Origin: Adiantum capillus-veneris
Lineage: Eukaryota; Streptophyta; Polypodiopsida; Polypodiales; Pteridaceae
NCBI GenBank assembly: GCA_014529385.2
Contig: CM043962.1
Span: 86,099,180 to 86,148,679, forward strand
Direction: 5' to 3'
DNA: 49,500 nucleotides
How positions within the stretch are numbered: the stretch's first letter is position 1; every line of letters starts with the position of its first letter. Both the position numbers and the translations under genes were made by a program. The notes under the pieces were generated by a model, which saw only the letters and a list, made by a program, of their open reading frames with translations, did no database searches and was not told where the DNA came from. Positions 1-10,500 of this stretch are shown piece by piece.

Positions 1-593
1 TTGTGGAAGCTTGATAGCGTCATATTCATGTCTGTTGTTTGAGCTTAGTGTGGCATACTCTGTCTATTTTGATCTGACTGAGTTCACACCATGGAGACAT
101 GTAAGACTTACCGGACTCTCTGCCGCACTCTGATAGGCCCTGAAGGCCAACGAATGAGGATGATGCGCCCCTGTGAGGCCGCCAGCAAAGCTGTGAGCCG
201 GGAGGTTCGCTATTGAGGCTGGGAAAACTGCGGGAGGAAGACCAGACCGCCGAGCTGCTCGGGTGGAAGGGGAAAGGAAGCGAGGAGGCCTCCATAGCTC
301 CTGCTGGTGGTGATGGCGAAGGGCACGCAGAGAGGACGATCGGGGTTGGGCCCGGGCTTCTACAACAGCCCGGGCGAGCTTCGAAAATACAGCCGTGGTG
401 AAGATTTCTGAGGGTGAGGGTGATGAGAAGTAGAAAAGGCATATGGCGATCAAACTCTTAATTTTGGTTTCTGCTGCCGGAAGCTTCTTGAGGTTGCTAC
501 CACCGTCTTCCAAATGTTTTGATTTCCTTGAGGCCAAAGCAACCTTCAGATGTGCATTTTGTGTGTGTGTGCGTACGCGCGTTTTTTGGCTTT

Positions 594-633
<40 letters not shown>

Positions 634-807
634 TCAAGGTGTATAGTCGAATGCGTGGTCAAGAGTTTAACCCACATGTTCATGATTGCGTGGAATTGTA
701 TTGGTCTTCGCAAAATAAAACTCAAAGCCGTGAGTAAGGTCATTGCGCTTCCATGCAATGCATTAGTTTTGCAGAATCAAAAGGGTGGCCTAGTCATGGA
801 TCTCACA
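1..807 (+). mobile_element. LTR-like segment at left edge
   Basis: The segment ends in CACA, followed one base later by a copia-type initiator-Met primer site, which suggests the 3' end of a plus-strand LTR whose start may lie outside the window. It holds a GT-rich patch near 557-572 and a GA microsatellite at 599-632, the arrangement also seen inside the other LTRs here. Bases 26-540 are GC-rich and open in several frames on both strands, but no conserved protein was recognised. No matching second LTR was found, so this could be a truncated or chimeric LTR or unrelated DNA. Confidence 0.3.
599..632. repeat. (GA)n microsatellite
   Basis: About 17 uninterrupted GA units. The short ORFs across it on both strands are low-complexity artefacts. 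Confidence 0.95.
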
Positions 808-808
808 T

Positions 809-820
809 TGGTATCAAAGC
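809..820 (+). other. Primer binding site, initiator-Met type
   Basis: TGGTATCAAAGC differs at one base from TGGTATCAGAGC, the usual plant copia site complementary to the 3' end of initiator tRNA-Met. It follows an LTR-like CACA end by one base. Confidence 0.4.
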
Positions 821-1036
821 CATGATTGATGCACCAATGGCTAGCGCAAAGCACTCACGAAGGTAAACAGTTCGGTTAAGCTACATATAGGCCTAATTCC
901 ACAATTGGGCGTAGATTAGCCGATTTACTAATTAAGTTTAGTTGAACCTTTTGTGTTAAGATTATGTGTTGAGAAGAGGGTCGATTTTTCAACTTAGTTG
1001 CACTTGCATGGTAGAAGAAGAATTAATATTATTGAA
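821..1036. other. Unassigned stretch between primer site and element A
   Basis: AT-rich DNA with no convincing ORF. It is probably the start of the internal region of the element whose primer site is at 809-820. It joins the broken LTR of element A at an AC tract near 1037-1047. Confidence 0.3.
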
Positions 1037-1344
1037 ACACACACACAAGGAGATGAAGAAGAAGAAGATGGAGATGGAGCAAGAGCACTCTTCAATTGCA
1101 CAAATGAGAGAATGAGTGAATTTTAGGTTTAATTGACTTTTATATGAGCTCGCCCCATTCACACTTGGGCGCCCATGCTTATCCAACTAATCCCTTGAAT
1201 GTTCCAGTTAGAGTTCGCCTCTCATCGACGATCACTCTTACCCTTTTCCTATTGGACCGACAAGCCCGGTACCTGACTCTACCAAGTAAATAATACAATG
1301 TCCGTTGTAGGTGATAGGGTGTCCGTGAGCCGTGAGGGTTAACA
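1037..1344 (-). repeat. Element A 3' LTR, truncated
   Basis: It matches the first 300 or so bases of the 5' LTR at 9189-9772, from TGTTAACCC at 1344 down to an AC tract at about 1037, where similarity stops. The remaining GA-rich R/U5 part is missing and other DNA takes its place. By eye the two LTRs differ at a modest number of sites, including CGTCATACG versus CGTTGTAGG. Confidence 0.85.
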
Positions 1345-1358
1345 TACCCCCCTTCCTC
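1345..1358 (-). other. Element A polypurine tract
   Basis: On the minus strand GAGGAAGGGGGGTA directly precedes TGTTAACCC of the 3' LTR. This is the expected plus-strand primer for reverse transcription. Confidence 0.8.
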
Positions 1359-1407
1359 ATGTAGATTCCGTCCTCGGAAGCTATTGAGTTGAAGCGCGTT
1401 CGTCGAA

Positions 1408-1702
1408 GTGGAAGAGCTTTTGAGATCAATGTCCTTAGCCTCCTTCAGTCACTGCAAAATCAAACAACATTGGCACAGTAATTGCATTCTCATAAGCAAT
1501 TAAAAAGAATATGCAGTTGTAGGCAGACAATTTGATTGGTAACAAAATTTTAAAGGTGGAAGAGCTTTTGAGATCAATGTCCTTAGCCTCCTTCAGTCAC
1601 TGCAAAATCAAACAACATTGGCACAGTAATTGCATTCTCATAAGCAATTAAAAAGCATATGCAGTTGTAGGCAGACAATTTGATTGGTAACAAAATTTTA
1701 AA
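1408..1702. repeat. 148-bp tandem duplication
   Basis: Bases 1408-1555 and 1556-1702 are nearly identical; one substitution was seen (AGAATATG versus AGCATATG). It lies in the 3' non-coding part of element A, just inside the polypurine tract. The near-identity implies a recent duplication. No ORF spans it. Confidence 0.95.
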
Positions 1703-3475
1703 CCATTTGTCAGCAATAAACATTAAATTGCAATATAATCAAACGCATAAACAGCTGTAAAGGTAAAAAATTAAACAAGTCTGGGGTCGCTAATTTAACG
1801 GTCGAAAGGCATAAAGATCGACTATTAATACCATGGGTAAGCTTCTTAATTTTCTCTGGTCAATTAAGTTGTTTAATCGTGAGAGCCAAGTATTTCATGT
1901 TCGAGGGCTGACTAGAGGCTATACCTAGAAGACCTTCTAGTTAAGCAATGATAAAAGGAATTTCTCATGAAATCATCGCCTGACTGATTACCTTTTCTTT
2001 GACCCCCCCAAAGTCTTTTCAAAGTGATTCAATTTTGATGTGTGTGCTTATTTTGTATGCCTTGGGTTTTTTGCTTTTCAAGGAAAAGCGCCCACACTGG
2101 GAACCTCTAAGGCTCTAGTACCATAGGTGATACATGTGAGTGAAGTACCCAATCAAGCTGAGATTTCTCTTCCAGCTTAAGATTTTACATTGTGGCACTT
2201 TGATTTTTTTTATAAAAAAAAATTGTTTGTTTTCGGCATTTTAATTTTGTAACTTTGGGGGGTCATATAACTCTGTTACACCTCCCCAGGCTCATCACAC
2301 TAGTAAACTCCCTTTATAATACTTAAGCTAAAGGTCAATAGGGACTAAGCCCACTAGAAAGCCCTAGCACATTTCACACAATGCTGCCTAGATCGGATTA
2401 AGAACCTAAGTAACCATTGTTTATTAGGAAGGCATTCTCCATGGTATTAAGAGAAGATCTCTAACACCTAGCTTGGTCAAACTGGCTTAGTCGGACTGCT
2501 TGATTTTTAAACCTAGACAAGTGATTATGACAAAAAACTACATTGAATTTAATGTTTGATACTAAGCAAATGCGTTGAATATTATGCTACCAATCATAAT
2601 TAAAGCAGACAAACATGTATGCAAAAAGATAAGGGGCAATGCTAATGGACAAGAAACACCTGTTTGTGTTGATGGTCGCGCTTGATTTGAAAAGTGGATG
2701 AGAGAAAGATTCCATGGAGGTCCAAATCCTAACAACAGTAACACGTTCCTGTACACACTAGGGAACACAAAGAATACCTCTAGGAGGCACATCAGTGGGA
2801 AAAAGAAACTTTGCTAATCACTCCACTCTAAAACAGAAACATTCCTATCGTACTAATTCTACCTACCCTCCATCACTCGAGTGATGAGGATCAAAGGTGT
2901 TTTATGGCATAGGTTTCTGTTTCAATGTACCGGATGCGAATGTGTAGGTCTGAGTCAATGTTTTCACTTTTATTGTGCATACTCGTTTGCTAATTGCTCT
3001 TGCTCTTTATTTTTTTATTTTTTGTGAGTATAAGGATTTATATGTACATTCCCTAAGATTGGGAGATTGAGAGGTCAGGGAGGAAGGTTGGATGTCAGCA
3101 AACACTCCCCCCTTCCTTGGGTAGATCATACCGTTTGAAATGTGCTTGTCACCCTTTGAAACCAATTGTTCCAGTTGGTAATAGGGGTGAGGATTTTTGC
3201 CATTAGTTTTCTATTACCTTAGGTGCCTCGTCGAGTTGCCAGGGTGGTAAGGTACTCTCCCAGGATCGAACTTGAAGTGGTTCATCAGGTGATTCTTAAA
3301 CACTGAGAGGTGTGGATTCCTTTGTAACTTCATGGAGGTTCACTATTGTAGGTGGAGGCTGTGGAGAAGCTTTTAACTCTATGGATGCATTACATGAGGA
3401 GCTAGAAGCTTCATGGGACTCCCCCCTTCCTGAGCTAGGTGGAACAAATCGTTCTTTCTTCGGTACCCAAATTAG
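1703..3475 (-). other. Element A 3' non-coding region with internal polypurine tracts
   Basis: No recognisable protein was found between the protease ORF and the 3' end. Two internal copies of the polypurine core (minus strand AGGAAGGGGGGAG) lie at 3105-3117 and 3419-3431, the latter about 45 bases after the gag-protease stop. The sequence is AT-rich, with no RT or integrase motif in either direction. Confidence 0.6.
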
Positions 3476-6469
3476 CTATGGAGCGGGTGTGTGGCATTCT
3501 GTGATTTTTTTCTTTCCACGATCTTCAATTCGCTTTGGAGCTATAGGATTGGGCTCACATGGGTCAGGTAACAGGTAAGAACACAATCTACGTTTTGGCA
3601 CCCAGATTTGATCATTTCCTTGATAGTAACCTTGGGCTTCCAATAGTTGTTTAGGGATCCACCGCCACGTTTTCTTACTTTTCTTGGAGCGAGTGGGATG
3701 TTTTTTACAAAGCTTCTGTTTTTTAGCACTAGCTATGGTCGCTAAAGAAGCTTTAGGGACCCACTTGTATGTTTTCTTCGTTATATTAGGATGAGTCTTG
3801 TCAGAAGCCATATACATTGCTTGTAACATATTTAAGGGTACGGGTATTTCATCCCCCTCCAGTGTTACCCAGGTCGTCCCCCTGTTTCCCCAAGTGTCTA
3901 TCGTTGCTGCTAGGTGGACCCAATCCACATTGTAGGACTCGGTCATCCCAAGTAGTACATCCATATAAGGAGAATCTTCCCCAACATCAGTGTCCGCTTT
4001 ACACGTGTAACAATACTGCAATGGGGCCGAGTGAACTGTGGTGTCAGATCTATGATCAATTATGAACCTGTTTCCTAGAGGATGTGCTCGACCAGTAACA
4101 AGATCCACTCGAATGACAGAATCTTGGAACTGCAAGTACACATGGTTTTTAGACCAGTCATGCACCATTTTTGCTTCCCTCATGAAAGGACGTCCTAAGA
4201 TCATCTCTGATGCCATAGTGTGTTTGGAGAAATCCATAACAATAAAGGTAATCCTTATTTTATGTCCAAAGACCTTGATCTTGAGATCTTCTAGCATCCC
4301 AATAGGTTTAACAATAGACCCATTGGCCATCTTCACTACTATGGTTGTGGTCGCAAGGTGAGGTCTTCCCATAGTTTCCCAGCAATTTTTAGTCATAATG
4401 CTAACCTGAGCGCCACCATCAAGGATTCCCTTCACAGTTAATCCCTTAGTAGTGATTGGTATGGTCGCATTGGATTCATCACCCTCAAAGTATTGTCCCA
4501 ACTTGTTAACAGGTATTTCTATAACAAGGTTCTCATCTAGGTTGGGTTGTGGATCTAAGTGTTCCTCCTCTATTGGCATCTCCCCAGCTCCATTCATCTG
4601 TGCAAATTGTGGTAGCCCAAACTTTAGTTCTCCATTGAGGAAGGCTCGAAGAGCTGAGACTAGCTCAGGGTCTTTATATAGTTTGGACATGATGGTGGTT
4701 CTAACTTCTGAAGACATGAAATCCATCAATTTGGCAATGTTTAATGGCACCTTTTGGCCTTGAGTCCCTTGACGTGGGTAAGATGGGATCTCCATTTCTT
4801 TGATAGGATCAAGTAGTCCCTCAGTAAACATTCTTTCCATCAAGAAGTGAGTACGCCCACTTTCCCATGACTTTAAGTCACTTTCTTCTTGGATGACACT
4901 AGGTATGGCTAAGGGTTTATGGACTTGGTGAGCTTGTTGTTGCGTAGGGAACACTGCGTCTGTAATCTGGATCTGCCTAGGTGCTGGTTCTAGATGCCTT
5001 TGGGTATCTTCCACCAAAATCCTTAATTGCTTGACTCGCTCAATCTCCTCTGTAGGGTTTGGATAAGTTCCTAACTTCTTCTTGGATCCTGGCCATTGTG
5101 GTTCATGAAGATCTTCCTTGTTGGTTTCTATCTTAGTGGTCGTTTTTGTCTCCATGGTTTCACCTGAATCAGAATCTTCTTCAGCGTCGTTCATATATAC
5201 AGGGTCGTCACCAGCCCCTCTGTTGGTCTTTGAATTGGGGTCTGACTTCGCTGCTTTTTGTGATCTCTTTCTTCGTGTTTTCTTCTTTTTTTGAGATTGG
5301 GCAATTGATGCCGTGTCTCTTTTCTCAAGAATATAATTTTGTTTTTGGATCATCGATCGTGTGAGTACGTTTACTGGTACCATAGGTGTACTTGGTGATG
5401 GCTCCTCAATAACTTCAATCAAGTTTAATGGCGTGATCTTTGGTGCATTCGGATAATGTGGACATTGGGCAATCAAATGATCTATGCCACATCGATTACA
5501 CATGAGTATCGGCATTGTAGCCGTGCTCGCTTGATTGGTTTGCATTAGTGTGGCATTCATTTGTAGCCTAATAGGACACTCGACTACACGATGTGGACCT
5601 CCACACTCATAGCATTGAAGAGGTGGTCTCTTAGCAGTGTAATTGATATTTTGGCCTCTTGCCGCAAGAGCAGCTACTTGATAGACAGGTTTGACTTGTC
5701 CCCAATAGTCCTCCATGTAGTATTGTGGACTTTCTTCAAGCACATCCATCCCATAGGCAATATTAGGATCTATATCTTCCTCACAACCTTCCAAACAAGA
5801 AATAGATGACTCACAACCCACTTGATTCACAGAAGCGATTCTCAGATGTGGTGGTTGCGGTCCTAGCACTGCAGGTGGTAAGGGTGTTGTTTGGACAACA
5901 TTTTGGGCCCTAGGGACCATGTGTTGTCCTGTTTGTTCAAGAGGTGGGGCCGGCATCAATGCAGGCACTCGAGGTGTGTCTATCCATGCTAAGGTTGGTC
6001 TATTGGCCATCGTGTGCTTAAATGCTATGCAATCCTTAGCTTGATGACCATACCTTCCACAGGCATTGAAATTCCCATTGAATTTTACTATAAAAGTAGG
6101 GCATTCACTGGTACTATGCGGTCCATAGCATACTGAGCACCATTGTTGCTCCCTTCTTGGATACATATGATTTTTTTGCGGAGCACGATTGTCTCTAAGA
6201 CTCTCTTGAATAGCCTTGGTGAGATCTGCTAAAGTCATCTCAATTATCTTTGGCTCCTTAGCAATAGGCTTTAAGGTCATTGGCTGATGCCCTGATGCTT
6301 GCGAGCTAATAGATTTAGTCTCAACAGACACTCTTTCTCCTTGAATCATTAAATTATCCTCCAATTGGATCGCATTGGTGGTGACTGCTTCCCAAGTGGT
6401 GATACCTCTAATGACTAGGCCATTGTAGATATCCTCATGTCGTAATCCCCTAATGAATCTATCAAGCAT
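3476..6469 (-). pseudogene. gag: Element A gag C-terminus, zinc knuckles and aspartic protease
   Basis: A 997-codon open frame. It begins inside the gag capsid region (L-D-R-F-I-R-G-L) because a frameshift near 6480-6530 separates it from upstream gag, so its first Met is not a real start. Three zinc knuckles of form CX2CX3HX4C are visible (CSVCYGPHSTSEC, CYECGGPHRVVEC, CNRCGIDHLIAQC), plus one CX4HX4C half-knuckle that lacks its first Cys. A basic and acidic linker follows, then a retropepsin-like domain with I-L-D-G-G-A where D-S/T-G is usual and I-L-G-R-P-F about 90 residues later. The tail repeats W-V/I-P-K three times. The stop at 3476-3478 is followed by a polypurine tract rather than RT. 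Confidence 0.8.
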
Positions 6470-6528
6470 TTGATTATTTTTGAAGCGCTCATTTGGATTA
6501 CAACGAGAATTTAAAATGCTTCAAGCGA

Positions 6529-8420
6529 CTAATAAAGTCTCTCACCGACTCTCCTTCCTCTCGTTGGGCTTTCTGGAGCTGAGAGGCTACGCCTCAAAGC
6601 ACTCCCTCTCGTATGTATTTCTTTCAAGAACAGTCTCCTAAGAGTAGGGTAAATCGTTTTTTCTTCCACCCTTAGGGTTCTATACCAGTCCCCTGCCTTC
6701 CCACTTAAGGTTAGGCTTAAAGAATTACTCTTATGCAGGTCATTGTGTTCTCCTAGAGAATCGCATATTTGTTCGAACACTTCGATATGCTTTCTCACAT
6801 CCTCGTCTCCACTAAATTTTTGTGTGAGCTTGGCTATTTGTACTGCCTTTACGCATATTCTCAGCAATAGATTGACCAATAGCTTAAGCAAATGTTGCCA
6901 AGTCACCTAAATGAGCAGGCACCGTGGGTGAAGGCGCTCCAGAGACTACATGTGGAGTAGGTATTGGCGCATAGGAAGCCCTTGGGTTCCACGTTGGGTA
7001 CGATGTTGTGCCATGTGGTGGCCCAAAGTTCATATGTGTGGCCGTAGGCATAGCAGACGTTAGATGTGACATGCTAATACTAGCCGGTATAGTCCCCTCG
7101 AAATAAGAACTTGGGTGTTGTGGTTGTGGAGGATAGGTTGTTGAAACAATGGGAGGGGCAGGGACTACATGAGTATGAGGACCCATAGGTGCATACGATT
7201 GGTACACACTTGTAGCTACTGTTGCAAGCATTGAGCTACCATGTAGTGGTGCTTTACTAACAAATGAGGTCCATGGCGTGTTTCTCGGCATGCCCATCAT
7301 TGAGGTAGGCATGGTAGCCGTGGTGTCATCAAGGGAAAGATGAGCTAGACTTGGAAAGGTGAAGCTATCACTTGTGGGCTCAGATTGCACTGAGACGCCT
7401 GGAGAAACAACATATGGAGGATCCATCGGACTTACCGAGGGAGTCTCCATTTGCGATAAGGTCAATTGTTTAGCCTTTCCTGTATCTAAGAATCCCATGA
7501 GACCCGTTGAAGGCATGTTAATCCCCTTGTTCTGTCTCTCTAACTCATTGACCCTATGGATGACCTCACAAACTCTTTGTTGTTGATCCTCCACACTAGT
7601 AGCAACCATTGTGGATTGTAGGACATCTAACCAACCCACGTGATAGGTGTGACATGTGTATAGGTCGGTCAGAGTCTCTGTTTTTAGTTCGTACTCCCAG
7701 TTCTCATTTAAGAACACTCCATCTAGGATTGAGGTGCTAGGGGTGTCCTTTGAGCTAGATGCAATGTTGCTTTCTAGGGGTTGGCCCTTAGCGGTTGCTA
7801 AGTCAGGAGCACTCGATTGCTCTCTTAGCAAGGATATTGACATAGGGGCTTTTGCTTTTAACTCTCTTCGTTGCTCCGCCTTGCGTAAGCTCTCGACTTC
7901 CTTTTTCTCGCTGCAAAGGATATACCACTCAACCTCTTGCACTTCGGTAAGGCTTCTACCATTGGGTAATATGACCTCGGAGGGAAATAACTCTGAAGAG
8001 TCAGGAGGTGCAGTGAATGAAGTATTCACATGCACATTCTCTAAGGGCATAGGCTCTACGTTGGTCATGAATGGAGAATTTACTTCCCCACCCCACTCAT
8101 TTACATAATTAACTCCATGTTCGGAGCGAGTGGCTCTACTAAAGGTTTACTTCAAGGGGCTAAGCCCGCTCTGCCCCGACTGTGGGCCCATGGCATGCAT
8201 GTCTTTGGCTTGAGCTATCGGGATTAGGCATTGGGAAACCCTCCATGACGTCGTAGTCAGCGGAAGAGTCACTAGCCGCTATGTTCGGGTCTTGGTTTGT
8301 GCTACCTTGGGTCCCCGCCGAGGGCCCGGAACCTAAGGCGGGTGGATATTGAGAACTCGCGTAAGTTGAAATTCTCTCTGGTTGCTCTGTCTCTAGCACA
8401 CGACCAGAGCGTAGATGCAT
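6529..8420 (-). pseudogene. gag: Element A gag N-terminal and capsid part, frameshifted
   Basis: Three overlapping or adjacent frames (8420-8160, 8068-6884, 6906-6529) together match the single frame of element B gag. The start at 8420 gives M-H-L-R-S-G-R-V-L, a plant gypsy gag opening. The middle frame is Ser/Thr/Pro-rich. The last carries the capsid segment (Q-K-F-S-G-D, L-S-G-K-A-G-D-W-Y, F-L-K-E), where the frame breaks compared with B. At least three frameshifts mean gag is dead in this copy. Confidence 0.8.
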
Positions 8421-9166
8421 GTGCTTTTGGCACCCTACAAGCGTCGGCGAATAACTTCGAAGGTTAACCGCTTACTTTTCTAAGCGTCCGTTTTCACTCG
8501 TTTTTTTTATAAAAATGTGTTTTAATGTTTTCTAATGATCAGTTTTTTTATTAAAGTGTGTGATAGCTCGAAACGAGCGTATCACTTAGAGGGTTGCGAT
8601 GTGCTTTACAGCACAACATTCGGTCACCTGAAGCTCCGTTGGTCCTCAAAAAAGTCGATTTTTAACTACGTGTGAAGTAAAATTCGTAATTTTAAAGGGC
8701 GATAGATGCCTAAGCCTGAGCGTGAGCTTGGGCTTGGGTCTGGGAGATATTCGCGATCCTAGTTCTACCTTTAAAACTTTTTTTTTTGGTTTTTGTTGTT
8801 GTTGTTGTTTTTTTTTTTTTTTTAAAGGATAAGGTCGCCGCTGCCTGCGCGAGAGCACACACACACTCTACCTACCTACTTCCAACTAATACACCTACTG
8901 TTACACACTAACACACTCTATTAGCTCTCACAGATCTACTTCCTACTTATTGTACATTACATTACACAGAACTAACAACCTTAATACTAACACCTTACAC
9001 AGAGAAAAAACACAGTACCTTTGAGAACTCCATTAACAAAAAAATACACAGTAGCAACACAAAATCCTTCTTCTCAACACACACATCCTCCTTCCTTACC
9101 TTTCCTACAATTGAAATTGCACCACAAAAGAAGCACAGAGTTCCATTCAAGCTTAGTGTATGGCAT
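8421..9166 (-). other. Element A untranslated leader
   Basis: About 750 bases between primer site and gag with no ORF. It includes a T-rich, GTT-repeat tract at 8778-8823 just upstream of gag. A run of GTGTGT/CTCTCG and TAGGTAGG-like sequence is shared with the leader of element B, so it is a conserved part of the family rather than an insertion. Confidence 0.6.
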
Positions 9167-9184
9167 TCCCCGAAAACGCTGCCA
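9167..9184 (-). other. Element A primer binding site, Asp-like
   Basis: On the minus strand TGGCAGCGTTTTCGGGGA lies four bases after the LTR end CGCACA. It resembles TGGCGCCGTTGCCGGGGA, the complement of the tRNA-Asp 3' end used by many Athila/Tat elements, with several mismatches. Confidence 0.65.
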
Positions 9185-9188
9185 AAAA

Positions 9189-9772
9189 TGTGCGCGTATG
9201 TCGCACGTGTCAATGCAAGGAACTTGCCGATACACTTTGTGCGAGCCACAAATGGCTCCAAGCACACAACAAGCCTAAACTAGTACGTTCAAAGATGGCG
9301 TTGGTGTGTCACTCACCGCTCTACGCTTGCTGTCGTGGAGGATTCCTCGCCGCAAAGAAGAGGGAGACGCCGCTACGCCGCGCTCAATCGCCTCGCCGCC
9401 ATCATGCCGCCGCAATGCTCGATCGCACTCTCTCTCTCTCTCTCTCTCTCTCTCATGCATACACACACACACACAAGGAGATGAAGAAGAAGGAGATGGG
9501 GATGGAGCAAGAGCACTCTTCAATTGCACAAATGAGAGAATGAGCAAATTTTAGGTTTAGTTGACTTTTATATGAGCTCGCCCCATTCACACTTGGGCGC
9601 CCATGCTTAGCCAACTAATCCCTTGAATGTTCCAGTTAGAGTGCGCCTCTCATCGACGATCACTCTTACCCTTTTCCTATTGGACCGACAAGCCCGATAC
9701 CTGACTCTACCTAGTAAATAATACAACGTCCGTCATACGTGATAGGGTGTTCATGGGTCATGAGGGTTAACA
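9189..9772 (-). repeat. Element A 5' LTR (584 bp)
   Basis: On the minus strand it runs from TGTTAACCC (9772) to CGCACA (9189), TG...CA. A TATA-like CATATAAAAG lies near 9564-9573. A GT tract then a GA tract (plus-strand AC at about 9460-9474 and CT at 9427-9454) lie about 100 bases downstream of the TATA box. Element B's LTR at 20956-21540 is 585 bp and clearly homologous. Confidence 0.9.
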
Positions 9773-10022
9773 CACATTTAAAGGGTAGGACCATTGATCA
9801 TACAATGGTTATGATGGTCTTAAGCACACGTTGAGTTTCTTTCTTGTGAGATGTAGAGCTATGAATTAAAGTCCTGTTGTGACCAAGATGTTCCTCACGC
9901 AAGATATTTTCATGCATTCTTGAAGACATTTGTTGATGTTGTCTTCTTATTATTATAAGCACAACTACTTCATCATGTGCGTGCTAGTTAGTATAGGCTC
10001 CCATACATGCTTGTGAATATGT

Positions 10023-10280
10023 GAAGCTGTAGAAGAACCTATATTGGACATTCTACTTCAAACAAGGTGCTTGTTCATGATTTGTATATACTCAATGCCC
10101 GCCTCTTAGCATGTATCTCACTTCGTTGTGAATTGCACATTTGAATTTGTGAAGTTGTAGAAGAACCAATATCTATATGGACATTCTACTTCAAGCAAGG
10201 TGCTTGTTCATGATTAGTATATACTCAATGCCCGCCTCTTAGCATGTATCTCACTTCGTTGTAAATTGCACATTTGTGAG
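10023..10280. repeat. 128-bp imperfect tandem duplication
   Basis: Two copies, 10023-10150 and 10151-10280, share GAAG(C/T)TGTAGAAGAACC, a CTTCAA(A/G)CAAGGTGCTTG block and a CTCAATGCCCGCCTCTTAG block with few differences. It is upstream of the TATA box at 10491. Confidence 0.85.
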
Positions 10281-10490
10281 GCCCCCATTACAAGGAGAAG
10301 CCATTAGTGTACACATCTTTGGTGGGATTCCAACTTAAACATTGAAGTTGTCATTGTTGTGATCATGACTTTGGGGTCCGTGGGGGGAGGTTTCAAGGAA
10401 ATGGTTGGTTGCTCAATGGCCGATGGCCACAAGTAGTGCGCAATCAATGCCACCCAAACTACCCATGTTGTCTACCATCCTTCGTCAACA

Positions 10491-10500
10491 CTATAAATAG
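10491..10500 (+). promoter_or_regulatory. TATA box of element F LTR
   Basis: CTATAAATAG is a near-ideal plant TATA box. It lies in the putative U3 of the region ending at the primer site near 12172. Confidence 0.45.

Larger units (their letters stand above)
1037..9772 (-). mobile_element. Gypsy element A, gag-protease only
   Basis: An 8.7-kb minus-strand LTR retrotransposon. In its own direction it has a 5' LTR (9772-9189), a degenerate Asp-type primer site, a leader, a broken gag, gag C-terminus plus protease (to 3476), about 2.1 kb of non-coding DNA, a polypurine tract and a truncated 3' LTR (1344-1037). No RT, RNase H or integrase was found in any frame, so it would depend on enzymes from another element. 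The gag start (M-H-L-R-S-G-R), the CX2CX3HX4C knuckles and the primer site point to the Athila/Tat side of Ty3/gypsy. Element B is the same family. Confidence 0.85.

Noticed and set aside
26-537. Overlapping ORFs of 138-157 codons on the minus strand near the left edge
   Set aside because: GC-rich open frames in several phases, with no conserved motif and no clear start or splice context.
2562-2792. Minus-strand hydrophobic 76-codon ORF in element A
   Set aside because: AT-rich non-coding region with no homology recognised. The hydrophobicity is typical of chance ORFs.
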